Of a DNA stretch of 64,000 bases, positions 45,863 to 57,870 are shown piece after piece (position 1 is the stretch's first letter; the number at the start of each line of letters is the position of its first letter). The position numbers and the translations under genes are program-made. The notes under the pieces are model-generated. The model worked only from the letters and a program-made list of their open reading frames with translations, ran no database searches and was not told where the DNA came from. The stretch comes from Fagopyrum homotropicum (taxonomy: Eukaryota > Streptophyta > Magnoliopsida > Caryophyllales > Polygonaceae), in NCBI GenBank assembly GCA_033239125.1, contig BSWB01000002.1, positions 10,635,001 to 10,699,000 on the forward strand. The letters run 5' to 3'.

Positions 45863-48800
45863 CTAAGATTGATTAGGAAGATGTTGAAAGGTTCCAACAT
45901 TTGGGATGCATCCGCCTATCATCATTCTCTGATACACAGCATATGCTTGCTCTGGATGCCCAGATACCCCATACGCGCGGATCAGAGCATTGTATGTAAA
46001 CACATTAGGCTTTAGACCCTTAACTTGTAGCTCTTCATATAATTTGGCCGCTTCGTCTATCATCCCAACATTCCCTGAATGGAGTATCATGGTATTGTAA
46101 GTATACAGGTCAGGGACAATTCCTCTCATCTTCAGCTCCTCAAAAAGAGAGAGAGCTTCTTCTATCCTTTGGAATTTCCCAAACCCATTAATCATAAGGT
46201 TGTAAGAGATCAAGTCAGGATCAAGTCCTTTAGATTTAATTTCCTGAAAGTAGTGCCAAGCATCATCCACCATCCCAGCCATACATAGGCAATCAACTAG
46301 AATGGAGTAGGACTTCAGATCTGGTCTGATTCCATCCTTAATCATTTTCTTAAACATCCCAGTAGCCGTTTCTACATGACCTGACTTCCCAAATCCATTG
46401 ATGAGGATGTTGTAGATAACATTGTTAGGTTTACACCCATAGTCAGCCATCTGATCAAAGAACATTCTTGCTTCCTCCAGTCTTCCACATTTTGCAAGAC
46501 CATCTATCAGAGGACCATAAGTACAGGGAGTTGGTGAGAAATCCCCACTAACAAGATGATAGTACTTATCTATAGCTTCATCCAAGCGACCAGAATTCAC
46601 AAGGCCAGATATGACTATATTGTGGGTGATAGCAATAGGCTCACATCCTCGTGTTTCCATTTCTTCATATAGCCGGAGAAGCTCATTAGCCCTGCCAGAC
46701 TTCCCTAGGTTATCAAGAAGCAAATTGTAGGTGGAAACATCTGGTACACACCCATTCCTTTTCATCTCTTCAAATACTTCCCAGGCTGTTTCAGTTAAGT
46801 GGACATCCAGAAGACCTTCAATCAAAGGATAGTAAACTTCTGATGTTAACGGAACCCCACAGTTTCTAGCTTTAGCAAGCAAGTCACGTGCTATAAGAGC
46901 TCTTTTGTGTCTAGATAAAACCTTACACAATGGGACTAGAACAGAGTCTTCTTGGCAAAGTCCACATTGAATAAGAGCTTCAGCAAATGACATGGCAAGT
47001 TCTATGTTGGTTTCAACCAAAATCCCACTCATCAGATCTTCCCAAAAGGATCTACCTACACAAACCCTAGCTTGTGTGATAGACAACCTGATGAGCTTCA
47101 ACGCATCATTAATCCTTGCATCCTTCAGCATACCAGGAACAAGTGTGCACAAAGTCACAGAATCGGGACGTATTGACTTCCTCATCTGATGGAACATCAA
47201 AAAGGCTTCGTTTGCCCTGTTATCCTTAACTAGACCATATATAAGTGTGTTAAAAGTGACAACATCAGGATAGCAATTAGCTGATGTCATGTCATGAAGC
47301 ATCTTCAAGGCCAAATCTACCTCGTCATTCTTACACAGACAGTCAAAAAGGGTATTAAATGTAATGGTGTTTGGAAGACAGCCGCGCTTGGTCATTGTAG
47401 CAAATAATTCCATGGCCTCTGGGATCCTCCCTTCTCTTCCTAATCCAGATAATAATGTGTTGTAGGTCACAACTGTTGGAGATAGATTAATATCTTTCAT
47501 CGTTTCATACAAGTCCCAGGCTTCTGCCACTCGATCTGCCTTATAAAGCACATCAACTAGTGAATTAATCACAAGCACATCAGGATGACAACCATCTTCG
47601 ACCATTTGTGTAAGTAACTTTACAGCTTCATCTACTTTCCCCACCTTACTGTAGCATTTCATCATCATGTTATAGGTTATAGAATCTGGAGCTAATCCAC
47701 TTCTCTGGAGGCCATTGAAGACATCTTTAGCTTCCTCAAGTCTACCTGCCTTGGCTAGACTATACAACGACGCATTACAAGCAACGACATTAGGAACAAT
47801 TCCTTTTGATTTCATCTTCTCAAACATCTCAAGAGCTTTGCTAGGTGCTCCCGATTTCCCATAGTAGTCTATGAAAAGAATATAGCTGTAAGCAGTAGGC
47901 TCAATCCCGAGAGATGGCAATCTTTCAAAAAGATCAGCTGCTTCAACCAATCTATCTACTCTCAAAAGGCCTCGTATTAGGGAATTGTAAGTATGAAGAT
48001 TTGGGAGAATATCTTTCTTCTGCATTGTGTCAAGCTGTACAAATGCTTCATCAACTTTCCCAGCCTTGCACAGAGCATCTATCAGTATGGTAAACGTAAC
48101 AACATCAGCAGCATATCCATCAGCTTCCATTTCACCTAATAGTTCCCACACACTTGCCAAGTCTTTATGGTCACTGAACTTGTCCATCATGGTGATATAA
48201 GTCACTCGATCAGGCTTTTGGCTTGTAGATTTCATCTTCATAAATAATAATTTAGCATTAGCGAGTTTACCAGCATGACAAAGGGCATCAATGAGAACAG
48301 TATACGTAACAACATCAGGCCCACACCCCTCAGCATCCATTCTTTCCAAGATCTTATATGCTTCATCAATCTTCCCAGCCCTCCCAAGTACTCTTATACA
48401 AATGGTAAATGTATAAACATTTGGCTTCAATCCAAGACTTTCCATTTCCTTCAACAAACCCATCACTGTTTCAGTATCCCTTCTCTTCCCCCATGCAACC
48501 ATAAGTGCTGAATAAGTCTTGAGACTAGGCTTATTCCCTTCATAGATCATCCTCCTATAGACCTCCAAAGCCTCCTTGAAAAATCCAGATTGAATAACCA
48601 GATGTATTAAGCCATTGTAGGAGTATGCGTTCATGACAAGACCACTACTCCTCATTCTATCGAGTCCAAGAGAAGCCTGCCTTATCCCACCCTTCACACC
48701 AAGTGCTTTAAAAATAGTCAAGTAGGTGGTCAAATTCCTGTTGATAATTTGCTTTTGCATCAAATCAAAGACAAAAGCCATTTCGCTGATCTTCCCTTCT

Positions 48801-51752
48801 ACCCTCAAAACTTCAAGCATATAGTTGCAAGTTTCAGTGCTGTGAACCACATTGGGCATCTTTCCAATTGACTGGAAAAGTTCAAAACCATGATCTGTGT
48901 CTGAAATTGACTTCAATAGCCCCATAACCTCCTTAGATGAAGTGACCTTTATTCGCTCCCCCCTCCACTCCAATATAACCTGATTTGGATATTTCAACAA
49001 AACTAAGTACATTATTCAAAATACATATAAAAAATTCTTCACCAACCAACTTCAACATCAAAGACCACTGAAATTAGCTGCTAAGTATCAGCAGAGATAA
49101 GGTCTAATTTTAAGGCAATTGCATACAGTTAATGTTTTAATGATCTTGACAACATCTGAAATTCTGAAATCACAACAACTAAATGGTGTGCAACAACCGA
49201 GTAATAAATGGTTCCACAGCAACCACCAATATGGCGATATTCATCATTTTTTTCAGTTGTCCTAATGATGTAATTTAGAGTGTAATATGTTTATGCTGAA
49301 AATTAACTAGCGAATGATTTATAGTCTTCCCCATTTGATCTATTTTGTCTTTGTGAGAAATTCCAAATTCTAGATCTCCACTATTTATTTCCTAAAGTAT
49401 TAAAGGTGATCAATAGGAGAAGTCATACCTAAATAATTGACGAATGTAGAAGATTGTATGCAACCTCTATACTACTTTGCTTTATACAAAATATGAGCAT
49501 ATATAACACTGTAGAGATAAACAATGAAATCAAGTGATCAGTAATGCACCAAATTACACTTTTATCTAGAACTCACAGTTATATGAGCCATCATCAGTTC
49601 AAACTGAATCCAAGAGATAATCTAAGGGAGATGGAAACCATTATAATCTATAAGAATGAGATTCTTAATGCTGCTAAACTAAAAACATCCCATATATTCG
49701 TGCTCTCCTCTTATGCAAACAGGAGACTGAAAAATAAAAGAAAACAATATTTGAAATATTATATCTTCAAAAGATAACGTTTCATTACCACTACACAATG
49801 ACTTATAGAAACTTTCTTTAAAGGATAGTGTTCCAGTACCAGTAGGCTGTGGATTGGTATAAATCAAAATCATCTCAAAATATTTTATCCTTACCAAGCA
49901 CTAAATATATTGCATCTTCCAGGTATGCAAATGTACAGGTACCTCATTTGCTGAGAATTAAATATTTGACCCTACCACTAGTTCTTCTAGATTATTGATT
50001 ATTCAATTTCTCCTTTGTTGTCGAGAAATAGATAGAGTAAAACTAACAAGAAATCACACACAGAGTCACTGCTGCAACTCCACTAATTAACACTGAATAG
50101 TAGAATTAGCAAGTATTTGAGCCATCATCGATTGAACAACATATTTAACAGATGATAGACCTTCATTTTTGAAGATAAACCCTCCTTTCCATTATTTTCC
50201 TTTCTTCTCCCAAACGAACTGTATACACATATAGGTCTTACAGTCTTTCTTGACTTCTTACAATTCCATGAACAAGATTGAGTATTATCACATTGTGGCC
50301 GTAATTTGCCTGCAGAGGGTGCAATTCGAATTCTTAGTAAGTTGATTTTGAAAAGAAAATAGATAAAAATAATGCACATATAAAGTTTGATAAGAAATGT
50401 CTCCATATGGTATGAAATCAGAAAAGGTTTGATTACAGAGTTGCAAACTGGATCTTTAAGTAGAATCTTGGAAATAGCTTGCTACAAGAAGTTAATTGAA
50501 AAATCTTTTAACTTGGATTGACAAAGGTAGAGTCAGGAATAGTACACACAGGAGGAGTGTAGCATATCCTTTATAACTTTGGTTGGCTTGGCTATTTCAA
50601 AATAACTGAAGAGTATGTTTCTGTCAATGCTTTCTTACAAGTATAATTGCATGAACTCGTGCCTCTAGAAGAAATGTTTAAAATGAAATGCTTATTTCAG
50701 CTAGCAGTTGAATCTGACACATACTAACTATTTGGACAAGAACAAACACTTGCAAGGAAATTGGAAGTGTTGCAACCCTAAATAATCCAAGCACTAATAA
50801 AGAAGATCAGTTATTTTATTTTAATTTTTTGTAAGGATAAAGAAGATATGTTAAATCAGCAAGTAATTGCTATAAAAGGTAGAATGAAGACTAAAAAGAA
50901 GAAAGAGCTTGGATTCAGCAAAGAACAAACAAAGAAATGTGATCCGAGAAGATTAATAGACAATTTTCCTGTTGCAACTTGGATATGACAGAATGCTGAG
51001 TGTTCATTTCTCAGACAAAACTGGATAACTGAGAGACAGGAACATTTTACCTACTACAAAAGTAATCCAGAAACTGTCAAAAGTTTGACCTCTTAACCTT
51101 CAAAGATAGTATTTGTTTTGAACCTAAAACTCACTTGCAACTTAAAACAATGACAACATCATCAAAGCAAATAATTCGGGATTCTGAACATACCGAATGG
51201 GGTCTTGAGAATTATTTTTGACGACAATAAAAGTATTATTTCATCAACTTAAACTGTTGAAAAGATACTCATATACTCGGATTTAAAACACTCACGATCG
51301 TTCAGAAGGTCTTAGAAAGTTACAAGTCATGACGCAAACACAAACTCATCGTTTTAACAATTTAACAATACCATACATTTGAAAATAAAAACATGTTGAT
51401 GATGATATCCAGAATTGACAACTCATTCAATTCCACTAGTGAATAGCAAAATAAGAGTGTCACAAATCCAGTATCACAAGATTACAAGAGAGAAACCATA
51501 TACAAGCAAGAGAGGAGAGCCACCAGTACAGGTTACGATATTTTAAAAAGGAAATCAACATATACTACTTAAGGATTTAATTGAAAATCACGGTGGTTGA
51601 ACTCTTGCAGATTAAGGACAAGTAATTGAGCTTGGTAAATTATGCATGTATAGATTGAATTGAAACTTACTAGTTGCCAAGGATGAGCAGACAACTTCGA
51701 GTTCAAGCGGCCTCCAATGGAGGGAGCTTAGTAGAATGCCGGCTTCGAGCAT
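45863..51752 (-). CDS. PGR3: PROTON GRADIENT REGULATION 3, chloroplast PPR protein
   Basis: There are three coding exons, 51752-51671, 50309-50161 and 48979-45863, with matching phases (1 then 0), giving 1115 aa against 1112 in Arabidopsis. Exon 1 (MLEAGILLSSLHWRP...) and exon 2 (basic, WNCKKSRKTVRPICVYS) form the transit-peptide region. Exon 3 holds a near-continuous array of about 27 P-type 35-residue PPR repeats (NVYTFTICIRVLGRAGKIDE, GPDVVTYTVLIDALCHAGKL, PNTITFNTLFDCLCKNDEVD and so on) and ends QHLPNQS. Long diagnostic blocks such as LKPNVYTFTICIRVLGRAGK match PGR3. In Arabidopsis PGR3 stabilises petL operon RNA and supports petL and ndhA translation in the stroma, needed for cytochrome b6f and NDH. 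The open frame of the big exon reaches an ATG at 49012, but those first residues are intron. No breaks are seen. Confidence 0.95.
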
Positions 51753-51782
51753 TGTTAGAGTTTGAAGACGGCCTTCAATCCA

Positions 51783-51909
51783 CTGCAAAGTATATGAAGT
51801 ATGAACTCACTAGAAATCGAAGGCTTGAGCTAAAGCATTCGCTCACACAGTAGAACTAGAGAACAAAGGTTTGGAGAAGAAGAATGGAAGGAAAGGAGTA
51901 AAATCTTAC
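51783..51909 (-). other. Probable 5'-UTR intron of PGR3
   Basis: On the minus strand, CTTCGG|GTAAGATTTT (51910/51909) and TATACTTTGCAG|TGGATT (51783/51782) are good donor and acceptor sites 127 bases apart, just upstream of the PGR3 ATG. A leader exon would begin near 52000. This is inferred from the sites only. Confidence 0.5.
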
Positions 51910-52162
51910 CCGAAGAAGATCCAGGAGAAGATTACCGAGGCCGTAGAGGGAAGATGGTCGAAGAATGAAATCGGTTTCTGGCTTTCTGTAACCGCATATG
52001 GGGATAGGACTAGGCCCCGTTTGATATTTTTGGGGAATTTTAGATTTATGTGGATTGGGTTAAAATATCAAAGACTGCTACACGAATTCATCTCTCGCTT
52101 TTAAGGGGTTTGTGCAAATGGAGGGAACAACAAAAAAATAGACTCTCCCTACACTTTCAATA

Positions 52163-52537
52163 CTAGTGTACGGTGTGGGTTGAGTTTTAATAAATATTTA
52201 ATATTTATAAATTTATATGTATATTTTTATAAAATAAAAATTCGAGGAATGAAATTATAATCATTATTATGATTTTTAATTCTTTTTTAAGTATTTATCT
52301 CTTCTAATTAATTATATTTTTAAATTGATTTGTTAAGATATGCTTGTTGGTAAAAAAATCTATAAAAATTTAAAAATATTTTAATAAAAATATTTATTTT
52401 AAAATATTTTTTTGAATAGTTTGAAAATAATTTCCAATTTATATTAACATTTAGAAATCACTTTTTTAAATAATTTTGTAGGTTTCGAGAAACATGGCGT
52501 TGACAAGTGACAATAGAGGCTTCTGCTTGACAATAGA
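52163..52537 (-). mobile_element. Small Helitron B, 375 bp, minus orientation
   Basis: Read on the minus strand it begins A|TCTATTGTCAAGCAGAAGCC and ends CACCGTACACTAG|T. Both the A and T neighbours are as required, and the TTGACAAGTGACA subterminal words resemble those of the neighbouring Helitron C. The subterminal hairpin is weak. It starts about 400 bp upstream of the PGR3 ATG, in the promoter region. Confidence 0.65.
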
Positions 52538-52879
52538 TACTAGTGTACTACCCGTGCATTGCACGGGTGTTTTTTAAATTTGTTTATGTTAGATAATATA
52601 TTATATTTAATTAAAATGTAATAATTAGCAATGTAATATGTTTAATAAATTTTAAAAAATTAGCTTTTATCATGCATTATTTTATAATATTATCAATTTA
52701 TAATTTTATTAAATTTATACATGGTAAGAAAGTAAAGCATATTCATTTTATATTTTTCATCAAGACAAATATAATACATACAGGTAAAAAGTTACATAAA
52801 AAATACATGGACCAATCTTTAAAAAAAAAGAAGCTTATATCTTCTAATTTTTCGGATAATCAAGCATTAGCCCAAATCT

Positions 52880-52994
52880 TCTAATATTCGGCTTCAACAT
52901 GATTCCTCTTCTTCTTCTTCTTCTTCTTCTTCTTCTTCTTCTTCTTCAAGTGTGACCCGTCTTTGAAGAGTTTCTAGTGGTAGCTGATAATACT
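52880..52994 (-). pseudogene. Exon-like fragment ending in a poly-Glu tail
   Basis: After TTTTTGCAG (minus strand, near 52995) an open segment reads YYQLPLETLQRRVTL, then a run of Glu encoded by the (GAA)n at 52906-52945, ending ESC and TGA. It has the look of a terminal exon captured by Helitron C. The family is not recognised. Confidence 0.35.
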
Positions 52995-54257
52995 GCAAAA
53001 ATAAAGAAGATATTAATACAAAATGAGAATAAATATGACGAAAACAATAGAGCTTAAGAAATAAAAATAAGTGATAGGAGAAGACAAATTAAAAACGATG
53101 ATGAATAAATCTTATAGGCATAATTATTAATTAATAAGGTTTAAAATATAAAAATTAAATAATTAAATGTCTAATAGTATTTAAGATTTTTTAAAAAATA
53201 TAGAATTATAAATAAAAATTTATTTTACTTGATCTCTACAATTGAAAAAAAAAGTATATGCTTTTCAATATAAATTATACGGTAAAAAAAGCATAATAAG
53301 CCAATTAAAAATTTAAAATGAGCAACTACATGGTAAGGTAGTCAAAGATGTCGTCCAATTCTTAAGTATACATTTACAATAATAAAAGATGTATTATTGA
53401 TCAAATTCAATATTTTCATACATAAACATTCATGTCTACTAATTCACATTTAACATATATAACATGTAATAGATAAATTAAAATAATTAATAATGGAAAA
53501 GATTTTCATAAATTCACGGTAATTCTTTATTTTTAGAGACTTCCTCTTCTTCCACTTTCTTCCTTCAATTTTGTTCCTCTGTACTAAGAAGAAAACTTAT
53601 TAAATTAGAGAAAGAAGATGAAAGATGCTATATGGATCATACAAAAGAAATTGTTATGATTAAATATGTTATTGAAACTGGAATTTTCAATTTGAATTCA
53701 CCTCATCCTCTCCGTGATTGTCTTAGGCACGACATTATCAACCCAAGATCCTCATTCACATCCACAAAGTATGAATCTTAAGGGTAGAAAACAACTTAAA
53801 AACATCAAATTTATAGGTAAGTTAGGTCACAAATATTCCAAAATGCCGGAGCAATATCATGGATAATCAAAGATAGGTTAATAGGAGTTAAGAAGCACTT
53901 AGTAGATTCAAAGCATATCGAAAAGCATCAAACTTACCAACTAATAAAAAACTTTTGAACCGGTAATTAATATACATACCTTCGCTCGAGTAGGTTGGAT
54001 ATGGGATCATAAATTTGAAACTGATTACCTAGTACCCATGTCTCTTGATAGAGAATATAAATTAAACACATGTAAACAAAATTAAACACCTGTAAACATA
54101 AAACAAATGGTTTGTTGGGCATAGTGAACCGGCAAGAGCAAATTGAAGTTGAAGCGAATGAATAGATGTTGCTAGGGCAAGCCACATATTGGATTATATA
54201 AGCAATTATTTAGATTTAAAAAATAAATTAATTGTCAACAAAATCTTAACAACTAAA

Positions 54258-54821
54258 TCTATATATCTTACTAAAACAGAACCCACTTCGTCCACATGTC
54301 GCGTGTTAAGGCTAACCACATCAGCTTTTTTCCAATTTATTTACAATATTGCCACAAGATATTTACAGATTTGCCATAATATTTTTCATAATAAAAAAAT
54401 CATTAAAACTAATAAACAATCAGCAAGCCAAATCATTAATCTAATTTATTTACAATATTGCCACAAGATATTTACAGATTTGCCATAATATTTTTCATAA
54501 TAAAAAAATCATTAAAACTAATAAACAGTCAGCAAGCCAAATCATTAATCTAAGAAATTATCATGCCCCATCAATTTTACTCAAATATTAATTAAAACAA
54601 AAAAATAATAAAAGCACATCTAGATTTTGTTTTTATAAATTTCAAAAAATAATTTGGGCCCATTTTAATTTACGAAAATTAATTTTTGAGTTAATTTTAT
54701 AATTTCAAATTTTATACATCACATTTTGTTTTCTTAATTTAAATTTTTGAAAATTTGTTTTAATTAATTAATTATTTGTATATATAGAAAAAACCCGCAC
54801 AAGGTGCGGGCATTAAACTAG
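54258..54821 (+). mobile_element. Helitron D, 564 bp, plus orientation, nested in Helitron C
   Basis: It begins A|TCTATATATCTTACTAAAAC with the ACATGTCGCGTG subterminal word, and ends with the hairpin CCCGCAC-AAG-GTGCGGG, seven bases (CATTAAA) and CTAG|T. The hairpin is identical to that at 29681. It lies within Helitron C in the opposite orientation. It contains a 109-bp tandem duplication and no coding sequence. Confidence 0.88.
54334..54551. repeat. 109-bp tandem duplication inside Helitron D
   Basis: AATTTATTTACAATATTGCC starts both units (54334 and 54443). The two copies differ at very few positions, so the duplication is young. Confidence 0.9.
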
Positions 54822-55088
54822 TATTAATTAAGAAGATACATGCTTATCATCTTTTTATTTAGTTAAAAAGATACATGGTTATCATCTTTGCTTTCTGATT
54901 TTGCCAATAACAAATTGATTTGGTAGTTATTGGCAAAATTCACCGGCTGAAATTAATCTTTATTTTACTAAGGATAATAATTACTAACAATATATATACT
55001 TAATTTAAAATTCTGAATTTTAAATTTCTAATTTATAATAATATATAAAATTTTATTTTTTAAAATTATTTTTTGGGCTTCGAAAAAA

Positions 55089-55134
55089 ACGTGGCGTCGA
55101 CACGTGGCGTCGACACGTGGCGTCGACACGTGGC
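55089..55134. repeat. 13-bp tandem repeat ACGTGGCGTCGAC, three and a half copies
   Basis: Three perfect units followed by ACGTGGC lie just inside the 5' end of Helitron C, where a single GACACGTGGC-type word is usual. Confidence 0.9.
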
Positions 55135-55379
55135 AAAAAAAAGCTTCCGCTTTAATAGATATAAGATAAGATTATAGATCGATCATCGATGTAATGGCAA
55201 GAAACCTTCTTTTGTTCATTTCATCCATTATACATATTTGGGGCATGTATAATTTTTTTTTTTTGAAAAACGGAAAGCAGTTAGGTTGGACTATCTCCTA
55301 GAGGTAGTCCACCCTAAAGCATCCTTGCGGATGATCGTCAGAAAAACTGGTGTTGGGGTTTGAAATTCCCAGATGGGTT

Positions 55380-55745
55380 AGTCGGTCAACAACATGGTTG
55401 GTTTCTCTGAAAATATGTCTGATGCGGACTTCGTCAAAGAAGCGGAGATCCAACATGGAGTCGGAAATAATCATCTCGACCTCCCATGGGCAACTCCACA
55501 GTCCTTGGACTGCCTTGATAACACAAAGATTATCACCCTCGATTTCTATCTTTTTTATTTTTAATTTGATAGCCTCTTGTAAACCCGATTTAACTATTTA
55601 AGAGCATAAGCTTCAGCTTTAATTACCGAGTTAAATTTATTTTTTGTCGCATCAAGGCTAACAACCTCACCTTTGTAATTTCGAATCACAAAGCCAATGG
55701 ATGTTATTCCCGAATCGATTTTAGATCCATCAAAATTAAGTTTAT
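55380..55745 (-). pseudogene. LINE RNase H domain
   Basis: The minus-strand frames give KLNFDGSKIDSGITSIGFVI, a later AEAYAL, then IEGDNLCVIKAVQG and RETNHVVDRL. These are the four acidic/His catalytic positions of the RNase H (RVT_3) domain carried by plant L1 elements. A stop after AEAYALK and a frame change interrupt it. Confidence 0.8.
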
Positions 55746-55812
55746 GAAAACCAGGTGGTGGTTTATCCCACTTAATATTATTTTTCTTCCTTTTGGGAGA
55801 ATTAGTGTCCTT

Positions 55813-57147
55813 TTATTGTTTTATATCGTAATCGTCTTCATCATTGATGTTAGTTTTCCACATTTGGATTTGGTTTTTAATGAAGCTAATAACCTTATTG
55901 CAAGGACCAATAGGCTCGTTCCCAAAAATAATTTTGTTTCTGAAGAACCAAATACTCCACCAGATAGTTGCGAGACATGCAAACTTGTTAAGTCCAATTT
56001 TATTCTTTATTTCTTGTAGGAGGTCATGAGCTTTTTTATTAACAAGATTAATGTTGTTTAGTTCGGTTAATATAGACCTGTCGATTTTGGCAAGGATTTG
56101 TTTGCTAAATGGGCATTCAATGAGCAAGTGGATCAAGTCATCTAGATAGTGATTGCATAGTTCACAGTGCCTTGTTATGGAAATTCTTCTTTCGTCAAGT
56201 TTAGCCTTTGTTGGGATTCCGTTTTGTGAAAATTTCCAAATGAAGTTTTTAATTTTAGGTTGGGTATCAAGGTTCCAGATCTAGTCGCATGTAATGTTTG
56301 AAGGCATGCTTGAATTCTTCTCAATCATTTCCGACGCAGATTTTGTAGTAAACCAACCATTGTTGCTACATCTCCAATATAATCTATCTTGAATATCATT
56401 TTTTGGTATAATTGTTTCCTTTATTTTTTCCCTAATCTCTAGGTTGATGATGTTTTGTAGTTCATGATTAATTTTGTTGATATCCCATCGCCTTGAGTCG
56501 TTTATAAAGTGATTAACCTTTATATTTGTGTCAATTTGATTGGTGTTTTGGACCATTTTTATAAGCGGTGTTATTGTTACCCAACTGTCATGATCAATTT
56601 TGTTGATATACCATTTTTGAACACAGTTTTTAGCTTCATCAGGTTATTCCATTGCCAAGACGTTGATCTTTTCTTTTGGTAATGGAGAATATTATGATTT
56701 TTCAAATATTTTTCGTTTACAACTTTAACCCAAATATTATTTGGTTCAGCCAGAATTTTCTACAAGAGTTTCATTTGTAATGCTTTGTTTAAGATTATAG
56801 ATTTCCTTAATCCAAGACCGCCATTCTTTTTTGATTTACAAATTATGTCCCAACTGATTATGGGTCTATGTTGGTCCCCTTTGTTCCAAAAGATTTTTTT
56901 TATATGTTTTATCTAACTCCTCTAGATTATGACTCGGGAGCATGAAACTTTGCAGGGCAAAGGTTGGTTTAGCCGCTAGATTATGTTTTATGAGGGTGTT
57001 CCTCCCTTCTTGTGATAAGGAATTGACTTTCCATTTCGAAAGTTGTTGTTTTGTTTTGAGGTTTATGTCGCCAAAAGTCTCTTTAGTCACTCTCCCATTG
57101 ATGATTGGGTATCCAAGATATTTGTCGAGGGTAGTGGTATGATTCAT
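55813..57147 (-). pseudogene. LINE ORF2 C-terminal region (after RT, zf-RVT)
   Basis: Successive minus-strand open pieces encode LDKYLGYPIINGRVTKETFG, WRCSNNGWFTTKSASEMI and HLLIECPFSKQI...WWSIWFFRNKIIF. These are the conserved post-RT and zinc-binding (zf-RVT) segments of plant LINE ORF2. The pieces are out of frame with each other. Confidence 0.8.
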
Positions 57148-57222
57148 GGTTAGAACATTTTTTAATTGGGCAATGTTGCTTTCATTTGTATTTTTTCTTG
57201 TTGGAAAGCAGATTTTTGGAAG

Positions 57223-57868
57223 TTAATCTTCTGTCCAATATATTTCCAAGATTTGCTTTGTTCTTTGACATGAGACAATATTTGCCTTAGCAAAAATGAT
57301 CATATCATCAGCGAAGGAAAGAAATGGGATTGGTGTTGCTTGTCTGCACACGGAGAATCTAATATGGTTGTCGTAGTTGTTGCAATCATCTTGTAGTATT
57401 TGTGTTAGGATTTCCGCCCCCAAGATGAATGAATATGGAGAAAGTGGATCTCCTTGTCTAAGTCCTTTTTCTGGAAAGAATTGCTCAGTTGGTCCATTGT
57501 TAACTAGAACGGAGAAAGAGACAGTAATTATACATTCTTTAATCAATCCCACAAATTTGTTATTGAATCCAAATCTTTTGAGGATGCTAATGATGTAGTC
57601 CCAGTTGACTTGGTCGTATGCTTTTTTCATATTAAGTTTAATTGCGGCCCATCCTTCCATACTTTTTTTAGACCGAAAGGAGTGGAAAATTTCGTGTGAA
57701 ATGAAAATATTGTCGTGGATTGATCTATTAGCTACGAAGGCGCATTGTAGAGGGTGAATTAGTTTAGGCATGATTGTTTCCATTCTGTTCGTAATTATTT
57801 TCACAATAACTTTGTATATAGTTGAGAAAAGACTAATAGGTCTGAAATGGTTAATTGTTGTAGAATTA
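57223..57868 (-). pseudogene. LINE reverse transcriptase, main part
   Basis: The open frame includes QCAFVANRSIHDNIFISHEI, NMKKAYDQVNWDYI, GLRQGDPLSPYSFI and the catalytic FADD in FLSFADDMIIFAKAN. The D of KKAYDQV and the FADD pair are the metal-binding residues of RT. The frame continues upstream through FRPISLFSTIYK until the solo-LTR-like insertion at 57871. Confidence 0.88.
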
Positions 57869-57870
57869 TC

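Larger units (their letters stand above)
52540..55159 (-). mobile_element. Helitron C, ~2.6 kb, minus orientation
   Basis: The 3' end on the minus strand has the hairpin CCCGTGC-AAT-GCACGGG, seven bases and CTAG|T at 52540. The 5' end is near 55159 (A|TCTATTAAAGCGGAAGC); equally acceptable TC starts exist at 55166 and 55171, so that edge is uncertain. Only TA separates it from Helitron B. Inside are a (TTC)n tract, an exon-like segment and a nested Helitron. No Rep/helicase is encoded. Confidence 0.65.

Noticed and set aside
48980..49012. ATG at 49012 as the PGR3 start
   Set aside because: The residues before VILEWRGE are intron: a CAG acceptor at 48980 and upstream exons with matching phase explain the true N-terminus.
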